NCBI GenBank assembly: GCA_004123355.1
Contig: SCHM01000001.1
Location: forward strand, 13,340,193-13,404,192
DNA: 64,000 bases
Direction: 5' to 3'
Source: Amphirosellinia nigrospora
Lineage: Eukaryota > Ascomycota > Sordariomycetes > Xylariales > Xylariaceae
The notes below the pieces were generated by a model. It had not been told where the DNA came from. It saw nothing but the letters and a program-made list of their open reading frames with translations, and did no database searches. Shown here piece by piece: positions 1 through 13,439 of this stretch; position 1 is the stretch's first letter; each line of letters begins with the position of its first letter. The position numbers and the translations under genes were made by a program.

Positions 1-3000
1 TCAAATGCTCGGACCTAACCGGGGAAAAGTACACGATAAGGCTAGGCTCCCAAGCTATAGTATTCATCCCGGCTTACGGCAAACATTGAATTAGAATTAC
101 TATGTGCATATTGCCGTTGAGAGGAGAGAATCCTACGTCTTCCCTATGAACGTGGGGAACAGGGGTCAAAGCTTACCATAAATGGCCGAGCTGAAAATAT
201 ATGGCTTGGCTAGCAACGAAAGACAAGCGAGGGGACCCGGACCCTTGGCTTGCGGCTGGTGATCCGACTATGCAAGGCCCGTAAACTCAATTGCTGATCG
301 TTCACCGTAAAGATGACTTAAACATGTGGCGAACCATACCAAGGTCTGGGTTTGAACCACGGTGTGCAATGTGGAGAATTTCCCGGACTACGAAGCTCGA
401 AAAGGATCCCTGTACATACCATTACCTATATTGATATTTTGTGCTAAAAAAAACCAATTACCATATATGGATTGAAGTCTACCGTGGCAATAATATCCAA
501 GTCAGACCCGGGGGAGCGTTATTCCGACTCAGGATTTCACCCCAGTTCGTAATCAAAACCACCGTCTTATACGGTTGTGATAATTTGTCAAGGGGTATGT
601 ACAAGTCTCTACATGAGATAGACAAAGTTGTGGAGAACTGACATGTCAATCAGTACACATACGCCCCGTACCTCTAGTCGGATATAGTTGCATGTCAAGC
701 TTCAAGGTTGTAAGTCAAAGGAATCACACTCTCCGAGTATCACAAGGAACAAATGCAACCAAGCACCCGTAAGAGCGGGGTAATCCGGCCCGTTGGTGTT
801 GAGGGGGAAAAGGGGCACAGTGCGAAGACATCTCAAAACCGGTGCAGCTATTAGAGGTCTGAGTTGCGCAGAGGGTGAAAAGCAGAAATACGAGTACGTA
901 CTATAATTCGCGACGTAACAAAAGTAGCTTTGGTGAGGGAACATGATCTCTGAACGACTCACACGATTAACGGAGAGCCACCGGATCATTGACATCTTTG
1001 TTAATTTGAGAGCAACGAGGTCTAGGGTATTTTCATGTTTGAAACAAGAACTAGCGCAAGACAGTTGTTTCATAGGTACTAATATCATATAAGATAGACT
1101 AGAATCAAATGTGAGTCCATACACACTCAGTAGCTTAATCGCTAATTATGATCCTTATTTGTGAGCGGGTGTCATGTGCTTCACAAGAATATAGCTATTG
1201 ATGTACATTTCAGAAAATGAAAAGAATATTGTGACCTTTTGACCGAGAATGAAAGCATTACTTCTATGCTAGTATACTTTCCATCACTAAGGAAGTATGT
1301 TACGTCAATAATATTAAACACAGTGATGGTTACAGATCGTAACACGCGCACTAGATGACGAGTGACTCGCCCGCCCATCTTATATCCAGCCTTGTTAGAC
1401 CTACACTGACTCGATATACATGCAAATTAAGTATGAATTGCGTGTTTTGGGCAAGCTGTAGACCATAAGAATCATTTTTACCGCCATTAGTTTGGTTGTT
1501 GATAGGAAACGTCACGATTCAGGCAATGCTGGATTCAACCCAGCCTAGTGTTTCATGGACCAGTCACTATCATTGGCCAGAGAGTTTAAGTTTCGTCAAG
1601 CATACTGTAGAATATTATAAAGTCGCTCGCCCACAACTCAAGTGATGTTCCCTTGATATATCAATTTTGGGGGGTTCCAATCGCATGAACCTTTATAGTC
1701 CCGGGTAGACGCTGTGACCCAGGGGGTGATATCTCGCCACGATCACTCCTCACTGCAACCGCGAATGTTAATAGCATCCGAAAAGAATGTACTTACTTTT
1801 TTAGGTAAGAATTGAATGAAATGCATCACTGACTAAACATACAGACGTAGTATTACTTCCACTAATGCAAAGGTGACCCGCCCCAACAGCGACGTCCTAG
1901 ATCAACGCTGCAGCCCTATGACCTATCCGATCCTCTGCACGATTATTTTCAGCTTACATCACCGTCTTGAAGCAGCTAAACACGTCAGAAGATCCCTACA
2001 AGCCATGTGGTCATTGTTTCAGGCCGTGGCAGCATTCCCAGGTATTCGGATCTAACAACCATGAGCTACGTACACTTACTGAAGTATCTAATTCAAGTAG
2101 GACGAATTTTCTGCCTATAGAAGAAGCCAGCTAGACATAATCAATGAGTAAAGTGAACCCTGTACGTGGCTACCAGACTATGTCCTGTCAGCCTAAACGA
2201 CCGTATCTACTTTCCTATAAATTCCACCATCAACTCCCCAAAAGAGCCAAGTTATTCATCTTCATGTAGGCCTTGTTTCTGTCTGTGTTTCTATATTGTG
2301 GCGTAGATCATCCGCATATTATCTGTATGAGTGGTGTTTAGGCTCAACATATCGCAACCAGCTCACCCAAAATAGCGGCCATCTTACAGCTTGCTTATCT
2401 TCATTTTGCCTGCGACTTCCTTCAACAAAAACAAATTGTACTTTAATACCCGATTCTCACAATTTGGACAGTGGTAACACCACCATTGCCACTATAAGCA
2501 CGACCCTTCTTACTACACTCCGCTGCTACTATGATTGTTGTGAAGATTTCAACCTCAGACTCTCAAACAACTTGAAATGTTTTAGTTCTCCAAAAAAGAA
2601 ATCTCTCTTGGTGACAGCCCGAGTGTAAAACATCGCTATACCTTTTGGAGTCGGGATATTTTAATATCAACAGTCAAACAAGCATCTTGTTATCTATAGC
2701 CAAAAGACTCAGTACTTGGCAATTCAAAGCTGTCGCCTTCTAAAACTATAAAAAAGGAGACACGTAGCCTGAATTAAGGCTTAAAAAGGGAAAACAAGGA
2801 GGATTTGGTATATCGAAAGGGTTTCGAAGTGCTGTGCATAACAATAAGAGCTCAAGACATACTGTAGGGTCAGTACAAACGGGGGGAAAGACTGCTCGTA
2901 AAATAAGAGCCGAAACGGTGTAGAAACCAACAAGAACTGAGTGGGCAGTTAGGGCTATATGTACGCTTTGTAAGCCCCTTCGGCGATAGGGCTTAACTTC

Positions 3001-3500
3001 TTGGTAATACGACACCGCCATCGTCTATTACCAAGCAACTGAAGAACTAGGCCGTACTAGAACCGTATCAATGCTTGAAAGGGTTGTTGTCTATTCCCCA
3101 GTTTTACATATTTAATAGTTTTGCCCCTCCAAGTTCGGCCGTCTCCTCGAAGGTTATTTCCAGCATATATGGTCTACTTGCTGTCCCACGCAGCGGTAGA
3201 TAAGTCGCCTAGCAAGGAAATATTATTATTTAATACTCTTGAGGCATCAAGTGAAGGCATCCAAGTTTGGTCGAAACCGATGAGGCAGACGAGTTCGTCT
3301 CGCCTTGGGGTCCCAGCAGCGCTACGTCAATCCAATATAAGAACAAAATTACAGACTTGTTGTCTTAAAAATCTGATATATATGTCTTCTAGTACAAATC
3401 ATGCGGCTATCGTTTTATACACAGAGTTGAGTATATACGCTGTAAAAGAGAATCATCCAGGCGTCGCTCATACATGCTTCGTAACTTCGTAATAAACTCC
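1..3500. other. Gene-free block
   Basis: I see no gene here. The open frames on either strand are short (up to 140 codons), overlap each other in opposite directions, and show no family motif, signal peptide or sensible exon-intron pattern. No tandem repeat, terminal repeat or transposase-like stretch was recognised. It may be old, mutated repeat DNA or plain intergenic sequence; the sequence alone does not decide. Confidence 0.6.
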
Positions 3501-5328
3501 CTAAGGCCTTGCCTCGGGGCTTTCCGTATGGGTTTCCCCCGTCGTAGAAGGCTGTGGTTTATTGGCTCCCCATATGAAAACCACAAGAGCAGCCGAAGCA
3601 GACCACTGCAGTAATAACGTTAGTTGTTGATCTTGGAATTGATAGTGTGAAGCTTTCGGTATGCGAAAAACATGGAGGTCATGCTGATGCTTAAAGCATT
3701 CATTCTGAATCACTCTTGAAATGATAATACGAAAAGGGAAAAGGCACTTCGAAACAACTTACGAGACCGAAATTCCAAGTCAAGGTACCCCATCCCGCAG
3801 ACTCGACAACATAACCAGCCCATATAGGGCCAATAATACCGCCCAGTGCGAAAGCCATGTTAAACAATCCGTACGCTAGGCCGTAGACTCCGTTCTCCCC
3901 AAATATCCCAGGGGTCTCTGCCTCTTTAGCCTCGATAACGTAGCTAATCTCCGCCATCAAAGGAGTCATGGCGAACGGGAGCGTGGAACCCGCAAGAGCA
4001 AGCAAACGCCCAAGAGCACTTTGTGCTGAATTGTGTTGTCTGTGACGAAGCGCATGGAGATTAAGATCGGAACGGTCAGCACGAACCCAGCGAACGACGG
4101 CCATTTAGCGCCGTACTTGTCGGATAGCCAGCCGGCCAAGGGTGCTATAAAACCTGGGATGAAGAGAGCTAGGAAGAGGACCGCCACGGCCATTGAGTTC
4201 CATCCGAACAAACCTCTAACGAAGAGCGCTAAGACGGCATCAAACCCTAATCTGTTCCGGACATTAGCGGGTGACCACGATGGGTAGGAATAATCAGGGA
4301 CTCACAAAATACCAGCTTCGACGAAGATGCCGTAAAGTGCTACAAGAAGCCTTGGCGACTTCAAAAGCGCCATGGCTCGACGGCCTCTGTGCTTCTCCTG
4401 ATCTTCTTCGGAGCGCTGCCATCATCTTCAGTATGATCTGTTTCAGAAACTGGATCTGTAATTGGAGCTTCCGTATTAGTTATACCAGGAGACTGCCTTG
4501 GCGGCTCGACTCCGGGTGAATTTGTAGTGGAAGCCTTCTCTACATCGATTTGAGGTTGATCAATCTCGGGTTCCCTGAGCCATCGTCTAGCGATCTTCTT
4601 CTCGATCATGGTCAAACGTAGCACAATGTCCAACCGACGACGCCGAAGGCAACGTAGTACACGGCGAAGTATCCGGCTTTATTGTAGACAACACCGCCGA
4701 TTACGGGAGCTAGAAGGAGGGCGACGCTCATTGAGATGCTGATATATCCCATCGCCACACCGACCTTGCTCCCCATCGTGTCCACGAGTAGGGCGAGGCC
4801 CACACTCCATACGACTGCTGCGCTCAGCCCTTGTAACACTCTACCCAAGACAAAGAGCCCGATAGAGTTTCCAAAGGCTAGCAGAACGGTTGAGCCTGCG
4901 AGGGCAACTAGGCCTAAGAGGAGCGGCCATCTCCTCGAAGAGGTATGATCCGCATATATGCCCGCTATCGGACTGCCGACGAATAAAGCTGCGCTGTATG
5001 CTGCTAAGAGGATGGATACCCAGTATTGGACTTTATCTTCGGGGACGCCTACTTGAGCTGATAGCGCGAATGGAAGGACGGGCACGATCAGGCCATAGAA
5101 AAAGATATCAGCGAAGATGGCCAAGTTCACTAGCGAAGTGTGAGTAATTGCTTCACGTTTTATGCAAAATAATAGGATAATCTATATAAATCGGGTTCAT
5201 ATGGCAGACATACCAGTTATGGCTATCAGGGAGGTAGAAGAGCGGAAGGAGAGGAGGTAGGGTCGTTTGCCGAGCTTCTCCGCGCTTCCGCCAGAGAGAA
5301 ACTGTTGAACATATGCAAACCGCGCCAT
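3501..5328 (-). CDS. MFS transporter, DHA1/vesicular-amine-transporter-like
   Basis: A plasma- or organelle-membrane proton-coupled exporter of the major facilitator superfamily, closest in style to the fungal VMAT-like drug:H+ antiporters; the substrate is not predictable. Four exons: 5328-5214, 5129-4306, 4251-3763 and 3605-3501, all GT-AG with matching phases. The start (MARFAYVQQFL) leads into TM1, FYGLIVPVLPF, as in the family. Helices continue through RVLQGLSAAVVW and GVAMGYISISMS. A charged, Pro/Thr-rich central loop follows (about 4600-4380), then the second half with GWLSDKYG and GLAYGLFNMAFALGG. The frame is broken three times, near 4631-4636, 4366-4370 and 3991-3996. Each break is explained by one missing base, so I read it as one gene rather than fragments. 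It is transcribed away from RRP7, sharing the 5.33-6.02 kb interval. Confidence 0.85.
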
Positions 5329-6024
5329 AGCTCTCTTTCTATTTTGCACGAAACACAACAAGATGCAAAATAAGGAATCAATCCAGATCAGCCATGATTT
5401 TTGAAAGGGAGTAAGAGAGGACTATCCTTTGTGCATTTGATCTTACACAGAAAGAAAAACATCTGCTGCCTAGGAATTATGGGACATTCGGTAAGTGCAA
5501 ACATCTCCGGGAGTCCGACCTTGGTGGGTAAGGCGTCCGCGGCGGCCGCATGCCCCATCTTCGGCCAAGGAAATCGGTAACCGGTTTGCCAATCAGCTCC
5601 AAATTCGGATTGCAAATGTTTACTTTAGCTTCAAGTCGCACATCGTCTACCAGCCAAGAAACTCTAGGCGCATATAAGAATGGAAACATATACTCAAATA
5701 TTGGGTTTGTAGTAGTGGGACTTCTTAAAACTGGGAATTTGTTTCATCACATGCATGTTTATAAATTCGCGATTATTAGATGCAATGTTAGTATTCCGCA
5801 ATAACAGGCTAAAACGATGTTTAAAGGAAAAAACCTACATGCAGGTACTTGTACCGAGGTACCAATCAGAGCAAGATAGCTGACAGCTGCAGACGCTGCT
5901 GCCCGGCTGTCATTTGAAGTGGGCTCAGTACTTCCAACTCCACCGAAATTTTAGCAAACTAAGAAATGCATCTCTATGCGACTTCGAGCCAGCAGATCAT
6001 TCAGCAGGTTCGGTCGTCGAAAAA
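5329..6024. promoter_or_regulatory. Divergent interval between MFS and RRP7
   Basis: About 700 bases separate two head-to-head genes, so it should hold both promoters. It is AT-rich around 5680-5830. An in-frame extension upstream of the RRP7 start is open back to 5914, but the family-like N terminus begins at 6025. No further element can be named with confidence. Confidence 0.4.
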
Positions 6025-6966
6025 ATGTCTGACAATCCAACATCCTCCGAGGGGTTTTCCACCTTGCCTATCTCAATTCCCCCGCTACCGTCCTATCCCG
6101 TCCATGCAACGCATTACGTGTATCTACGACGCAATGCCCCGAAAATAGCGACGCCGAACGACTCTCGAAGTTTATATCTAGCGAACGTTCCCACTGACAG
6201 CACCGAGGCTCATTTCCGCGCTCTATTTGCGAATCTCGTAGGGGCCGGCCGATTCGAGAGCATCACCTTCGAGCAGGATCGAAAGGCCGCCAAAACCTCG
6301 CATGAGCCCGCGCAGGCCGAGAGGCTCGCCAAACACCACAAGAAGAGGAAAAGAGAAGACGAAGAGGACCAGCACAGAAAAGAAGAAGAAGCCGCAGAGT
6401 TACCGGACACTTGGACACGAGGATTACATCGTAGTGGCAGCTCTGCCGTCGCCTTACTCGCTGACGACAAAAGCGTTGACTCAGTGCTGAAGGCTGTCAA
6501 GAAGCTTCAGAAATCGAAGAAGTACCCGACATGGGGAGACGGGGTCAAAGGCGACGTCCCGACACTTGGTACGCAATGGCTAAAAGCACACAACAAACTC
6601 TCATACCCCGGCAATGATGCAGTGCAGGCCGTAGTGGACGCGTACTTCACCGTTTTCAACAGAAAAGAAGAGGAGGCACGCCGATTAGCTAAGCGATTGC
6701 GCAACGAGCCCGACGAGGATGGCTTCGTGATGGTGACCCGCGGCGGCCGTAACGCCCCGGCCAGACGGGACGAGGCAGAGGAGGCGAAGCAGAGGATGCT
6801 CGACAAGGAGAAGAAAAAGAAGGACGAAACACAAAACTTCTACCGCTTCCAACTGCGCGAGAGGAGAAAGGCTGAGCAGATGGAGCTGTTGAAGAAATTC
6901 GACGAGGACAGGAAGAAGGTGCAGGCCATGAAAGAAAAGCGTGGAAGATTCCGGCCAGAAGCGTAG
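6025..6966 (+). CDS. RRP7: Ribosomal RNA-processing protein 7
   Basis: A nucleolar 90S/UTP-C pre-ribosome component needed for 18S rRNA maturation and small-subunit assembly. It is a single uninterrupted exon of 313 codons. The N-terminal part has a degenerate RRM-like region (SLYLANVPTDSTEAHFRALF). A Lys/Arg/Glu-rich insert (HHKKRKREDEED) follows. The last 50 residues are the Rrp7 C-terminal domain, a basic helix with FYRFQLRERRK and ending RGRFRPEA, as in yeast Rrp7. I chose the ATG at 6025 because MSDNP leads straight into conserved sequence. An upstream in-frame ATG at 5914 would add 37 unlikely residues. Unlike many neighbours, this gene shows no frame break. Confidence 0.93.
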   Translation: MSDNPTSSEGFSTLPISIPPLPSYPVHATHYVYLRRNAPKIATPNDSRSLYLANVPTDSTEAHFRALFANLVGAGRFESITFEQDRKAAKTSHEPAQAERLAKHHKKRKREDEEDQHRKEEEAAELPDTWTRGLHRSGSSAVALLADDKSVDSVLKAVKKLQKSKKYPTWGDGVKGDVPTLGTQWLKAHNKLSYPGNDAVQAVVDAYFTVFNRKEEEARRLAKRLRNEPDEDGFVMVTRGGRNAPARRDEAEEAKQRMLDKEKKKKDETQNFYRFQLRERRKAEQMELLKKFDEDRKKVQAMKEKRGRFRPEA

Positions 6967-9900
6967 TGCCTGAACTGAGCGAAATGGGGAAATCTACACA
7001 ATCAATTCACAACTCTCATGATTTATGTATGAGAATGGCAGGATGAGCCGGTTCGGCTAACAGCCGCGCTCTGGATAGCATACGGTAAGCGGATTCACGA
7101 CTAGCTAGTATCCCTACATGATGACGCACGCGGGGCCAGCGAATTGCTCTCGAACCTGGACTACCAGTGTCTCGATAGCACATGCCGAAAAACACCGCGT
7201 ATCCAAATCTTCTCAATTCCTCTGATACCATTCTTCATTTTCATATAACCGTCCTTCCCTTGTAGTCCATTTGCTGAATGAAAATCCGCAGGGAGTTCAG
7301 TTGGACGGGCCAACCCGATTTCAGGTCAGCGACATAATACTTTCGCACCCTCGACTCTCAACCGAACAGCGACCTGGATACATACACAATAAGCAGTTCG
7401 ATTAGTGCTTGCTCCCCTTCATACTGCCGGCCACGCATCGTCTGAAGGGTGTGGTTATCACTGGGTTGATTTGCCTCACTGTCTGGTGATGACGCCTGGC
7501 CCTTGCTACCTCTGTCGCTGACATAAGCCTATTTTTGCCGGAGGTAGTAAAGATTGAGCCGCAGATTCTCCAACCTTAGCAAGCCCAGGTAAAGCAATAC
7601 AACAACAAAGCAAATGGCCTAGCAACAGGACATGCAGGGATGGCAGTAATATCCCAATCGCCCTATGTTGTAGTCAACACGCTACCTTGCGCTGGCGAGA
7701 GGCTGCTACTCTCCATTGGCGTGGACGTCGCTAGTCTAATTGAATATTTTGTCCATCCACCTTCGCCTGGGAGAATTGTAGTCCCATGACATCAAAGGGC
7801 AGATCAATAGTTTCATAGTTTGTGAGATAGTCGTAATTGACGGATATCACTCGTGTACTTCATACACAAACTCTAGTTCAACAGGTCCTTCATGGATGCA
7901 GTGGGTGCTTTCAGGGTCGTAGTTATTAAACTGATGAATCACATGTGCTGAAACTCAAAAGAAGCCATTGCCAACGGAAATAATAGTGACCAAGTTCTTT
8001 TTTTTTTTCATTTTTTTTTTTCAGAAAAAACCATTGTGTTAGAGCACATCTGCTGTCGTGAAGCCACACACTATCGTGAAGCCATAAGCCCACGAAGCCT
8101 CGAACAAAGAGATTATCCGTATATAGCCAAATTATGTCTACGGAGGTAGTTTTAGAGACCTTCGCGCGACAACAAATATAAATAATCTACCCCATATATC
8201 ACAGGGTTCCTGACACATACTTCTGACATGATCATGTAGGAGTAGTGGTCTACAAGTTTCGAATTCGCGGACATTATAGTCAAAGGATCGATCTACCTCG
8301 TAGCTAGAGAAGCGACTAGTAGTTTTGGTACCGTGCTGATCGCATACAGAATAGTTTATGCGGACATCTACATGTCAATACAGACATCGTGAAATAGAGA
8401 CGAGCTCTATATATGCCAAATTGCGCCCTGCGGGGGTATATACCGACCATCTCGCTTGTTCAACGTAGCACGGTTATAGTACGACTCTCTAGGTACGACC
8501 CGTTTACCGTTGTCACACGTTGTGTCGCTAAACTGGGACCGGGATATTAGCTACGTATCATGTATATAATCATACAAGTGTAACCCTTCGTGCGAGGCCT
8601 CTATAAGTAACTAATTACCCGTCCCTTTTATCTTAATTCCCAAAACTTGTTATACATTACCGAGACTTTCGTAGCCCATTGACTCCTGGAAGAGTATTAC
8701 AATTAGAGTATCCGTAAAAGGGTTTAGACGCATGCTCTTGTTGCGTTCATAACAAGAGTGTCCTGGTCATGTCTGTCGTTCCAGGAATGTAAATTTATGA
8801 ATCTAGTAAGCGAGCAAGGCCATCACGCTGATGAGGAAAGTCTGGGAGAGGTTACGTGTTAATGAAATACGGTATCGTGTATATGCTCTACTTATACTAC
8901 GTTCCTCCTTGGAAATAAGTTGTGGTTGGACTAATATGTGCTCTGAGAGAGTAGTTGTTGCACGCACGATAAATACCAGATTCTTGGGTTGGACTTTTGT
9001 GTAAACATTACCACCTTGGCTAGTGTTCTTATGTACTGTCTCGTGTAAGTCTCGTCCCGATGGGACGAAATATTAGTATGTATATAGTCATTTAGGATAG
9101 CCCCTATTGGCTCTAAAGCTCATGTATGTTTTGCAGATTTCGCTATTCTGAGGGTGACATCACGATGTTGCTACTCTGTAACAAAGAGGGAATGTGTATG
9201 TAGCTAGAGATAGGAGGCTAGCTACAGTGGAGGGGGTTTCAGACCCTTTGCGTGATAATAAGTATCACATTACACCCGTACACGGAGATCCTGATAGGTG
9301 CCATGTAGTTGCGTGGAGTGGTAAGAATAGCAGTAGTTTAACGACCTTAGGTACCAGAGAGACGTCCTCCAGTTATTGATTTTGACGATACTTGTGCTGA
9401 TAGGATATCAACTCGTGACGGAATAGATCTTGTCTGAGGGCAGATAGATTGGTCTGGGGAGATTTACCGTTCTGCCTTGGAAACACCACAATGAGGTTTG
9501 CAGGCTTGAAAGTAACGTGGGTTGATGGCTTTAGTGTAACTAAAGCTTCAGTTGCCAAGACTGTTGACAGAATATAAGAGAACAACGGATTTGAGCAGGG
9601 TAGATTATCAAGAGCTGAGCTGCTAAATAACGCAGCATACATGTCTGCTCAAGTCGAGGATAATGCTAACTCGTAGAGGTGCTTTTATTTGTTACGTTCT
9701 ACATTATAAACTATCTGCTACGATGCTAGACCCCATGAATCTCACGATACATGACCTGGACCCCTGAATACTCATACACCTACGCCCTCGGCAAAGGGCG
9801 AGCATATATACGAATGAGCCAGCATACAAGGGACGATTGGACGCCTCGTGGAACAACATGTATATTCACATACTCCTATATTTACCCGCTCCCGACACCA

Positions 9901-12840
9901 CAAGAACTCCAACTGAGGTGGTTTCGATGAACTATGCAGCGTTATAGCTAAGGCATGTGGCTTTGCATGGCACGTCGTTTGTGGAGGTGAGCGATTTTTA
10001 AAAGCCGGTTTCTAGAAGGGGACTCCGGCTCTAGCCACCCCGACCCCGTGGCGCGGTCTAATATAGCATGCGTGCAGCTTTAGCGGCATGCTAGCATACT
10101 TCAGGTTATTCAGTCGGATATGTGCCAAAGAGTTTAATTGCGGAGTGGATATGTAGGAACGCAGTTAAATAGGAGAGTAGGTAGTGGTTAGAGTTGACTT
10201 GATGACGTGCTGGGAATTAATCAATCCCTGAATTGCCTCTAGATCTAAGGGGGTCATGTCCATTAAGTATACTTACGGTGAGTGGTTGGCAGTTCACCTG
10301 ACGGTATAATCATAAAACAGGCGCCTCTCGCTCTTGTATTGAGGCACAACCATTGACTGTCGTCGGTTGGCTTGCGGGATGACCTGATCAACGGCAATCA
10401 CAATCCACCTTTGCTCTCTTCGTGGTTGTAGACAGCCAACATCCGTTGAACCGGCTGTAGAACATACATACTTGGCGTTTATATGAATGGCACGATATTG
10501 AAGACCCTACCGATTCATCTCCTCCACTAGCTGCATGTCAAAAGCAGTAGCTGGCGAGCCCTTCGAACTTTATGCATGAGCATGCCGCCAGTTTCCACCA
10601 CACTTGTGATTCCTAGCTGGGCCTGGGTAACCAAATATGACATATTGGGCCATAGCTGAACAGTTATATGATGGCCATAACCTGCCATCACAATGCTTAA
10701 ATCGCTCTCTCAGCTGGTTCTACGTTTCACCATCATGGGAAAGGATTGCCAGTCTTACTGCTCGTATAGGTTTCCTGCGAGTCACATATTACTGTAATCT
10801 CATAAGTAGATTTCATAGAGAATGGTATGGCTTGTGGACTTCACATCTTTGACAAACTCAAGTTTTCCACCGTCTATAAGCATTAGACACATCTGGTGGA
10901 TAATGAAGCAAGATTAGGATTATCTTTTTTATGTTTAGAGATATCTCAATTCTCATATACCCCCGAAATAGGTTTAAAGCAGGCATTGCATTGTGATCAA
11001 TCACGTGTGGAAGGAACATTGTCACTTACCTACTTTGAAACCTAAGTGTAGGCGCCACATTTCGCTGGGCAACCCAGGCACACTGTCATCACGAAACGGA
11101 GGATATGAGACAATTACGTCGTATTATAAATCATACTATAGTACGCGTTTTTTGATAGCTATAACTAACTAGTAGACAAAATTAACTTTTTGAGAGATTC
11201 ATTTCCTCGAATAGTGCGCTAGTTTTTAAGATCATGACCGAAGCGGCGTTGCCGGTTTCTCTAGCGAGAGGCTAATGCCATTGGGTAATATTTTTTGGCT
11301 GTGCCGCCCCACATAGTATCCTCGGCATCTCAAGTACAGTCCTAGATCTACGATGCGGTACGGTACTGTACTTACATATAAGAGATGGATGCTGTCAGAA
11401 AGCCCATGCATACATCGTCAGGAATTTGTTATGTACATGTCACCGAAGCGGCAACGAGACTACTTACTATAGGAATGCCTACTAAATGACTTCAATGTTA
11501 GAATACTACTTACATATTATTGCCTGCTATAGTATTATATGCTGCGGGTTGACTGCTTTATATTTTCTGCCATTTGTAGGTCTTCTGGTTGCTGAGTCGG
11601 ATCGGAGTGGGTTATGAATCGAATGTTCAGTACATGTTCCTTCTACCGATCACTTTGCGCCGTAATATCTGCGAGTCTAGACCGCGCTAGGACCAGCTAT
11701 CAGACGCCTAGCGGGCGATGCCAAGCATGGTTTTTGGGTTTCTCTGGCCGCCAAGAATACCGGCTGGTCTTCGAGCCCACCTTCTCATTGCTTGGCTTCA
11801 TCTTCCAGATGTTCCGCCGCCGCTACAGCTGTAGAGCTAGGATGACGACGCCAACCGTGCACAAGTACGGGTATGGATACACTAAGAAACTAAAATTTAT
11901 GTCATAAATTGCAGTAGCCTACTCAGAAATACAAGTACCCAGGCGGAGGCATGTGTCAGATGGAATTGTCGCTTTTCTGATGGGATTGTGTTGGCGGGTA
12001 CTCACATCAAGTCCGATTTCTCGGTGCCACTGGGGCAACGCATTTGATTTGATCGACACTAAGTACGTATCCTTGGCGGACAGGCATGATCCTTGTCCCC
12101 CAATCTCTTTTGTTAGCTGATCGGCGATGATGCATCGCGTCTCGAACGGAGCTCTGGAGCGGAGGTAGTGGAGGGATGGGGATACGCATTTACTTATGTA
12201 TGCCATTTTCCCTTTTGGTTCGAACCCAATCTTCGGCGAGATCGGGTAGAGAATGAAGATCGATAAGCAGCGTCTTAAGTCAGTTACTAGCGGATCTATC
12301 CTAATCCTCGTACAACAACGTGTAACGGTAAGCCTTCGTCTGGTCTTGGTTTTGGGTAGGCCATGCTTACGCTACACATGGTAGACTACCTGGACTATCC
12401 CCGTAGGTATGGTTAGCGTAGTCTCTGTTGGTTCAGTAATACAAAGGGCGTACTATGTACAATAGGTGTTTACCTATGCGTGTACAGCATGAGTAGTGGT
12501 GTATGGCAAGTCTTTCTATCTGGCATCAGCGGTGCCCCACGCTGTCGTACAGTGCAGCGCAGCAGACACGGCGGCGATTCAGGACCTTTTCAGCTGGCTG
12601 CTGTGTGCTGAGATACGTGCTGCGAGTCATTAAGATACCGTAGGTAGGCACTGCCTGGCAGTCTCGGTGGTTTTATCACCCGGTAACCTGGTTGGGTAAG
12701 TGTGAGCTTAGCCTCTGTGTGTACCACCTTTCATGCTCAAGCAGGCCAGTCCACTCGCTGTCCACCGATCTCACTCACCCCCAAACAATGCCCGCTACGC
12801 TTTCCCCTTCCCATTAGTCTGGTATGCTAATCTCCAAACA
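6967..12840. other. Gene-free block of about 5.9 kb
   Basis: There is no credible coding sequence: the longest open frames are under 100 codons, with no motif or intron logic. It contains a double poly-T tract (7998-8021) and several stop-dense AT-rich stretches. A tRNA-like GGTTCGA element near 7150 (minus strand) lacks pairing T-stem arms and was not called. It could be decayed repeats, but no recognisable terminal repeats or transposase remnants were seen. Confidence 0.55.
7998..8021 (+). repeat. Double poly-T tract
   Basis: Two 11-base T runs are separated by CA. In fungi such tracts occur at promoters and at ends of retroelement copies; no element boundary is visible on either side. Confidence 0.8.
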
Positions 12841-13439
12841 GTAACATCATGCCCCCCGGCCGCTCGATGCAGATGAGAACGGGAGAACGTGTCCAAGCTC
12901 CGCCGATCTTTCTTCGTCCCATCTCGCCCTCAGCTGGCACCTGAGCTTCTCATCGCACAACGATCGATCATCCTTCTCCGCCCGCGCACTTTTTTTTGTT
13001 TCCTTTTCGTTCCCACGCACAAGCACCTTTTACTTTCCCGACCCGACCAGCTCAAGCTCGAGCAATTGCGGGAGCACCGCTGGCATAGCAAGTCGCTTGC
13101 TTGTCTCCGGCTTGTCCAATCGTTGGCCAATCGACGACAATCAGTCCACGCTGAGAATCGACATAGACGGTGGCGTGTATCAGAAATCCGGTTCCTGGCA
13201 ATTGGGGCAACGAGAGAGGGGAGGGAACAAAAATAAAAGTGACTAGACAGGAGGACCGTATAATCTCTCATCCTCTCCACGACGGCCCAGAGGTCATTCT
13301 CACCGACGACGAGGCTCAACATCCTCCGATCCTGCATCTCCGTTTACTGCACCTTCGAGTCGCATTCCACAGCGACAGCCGGGCTGGAACCATGCATATG
13401 CTGACGCCGCTTCATTAACTCCTTCCTTCGCTATAGGCC
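12841..13439 (+). promoter_or_regulatory. Pyrimidine-rich leader of the histidine kinase gene
   Basis: About 600 bases before the kinase start are C/T-rich (for example TTTTTTTTGTTTCC and repeated CTCGCCC-like blocks), typical of a fungal promoter and 5' UTR. Overlapping open frames on both strands (12889-13418) look like by-products of this composition. An 82-codon upstream frame ends at 13418, so regulation by upstream ORFs is possible but unproven. Confidence 0.45.
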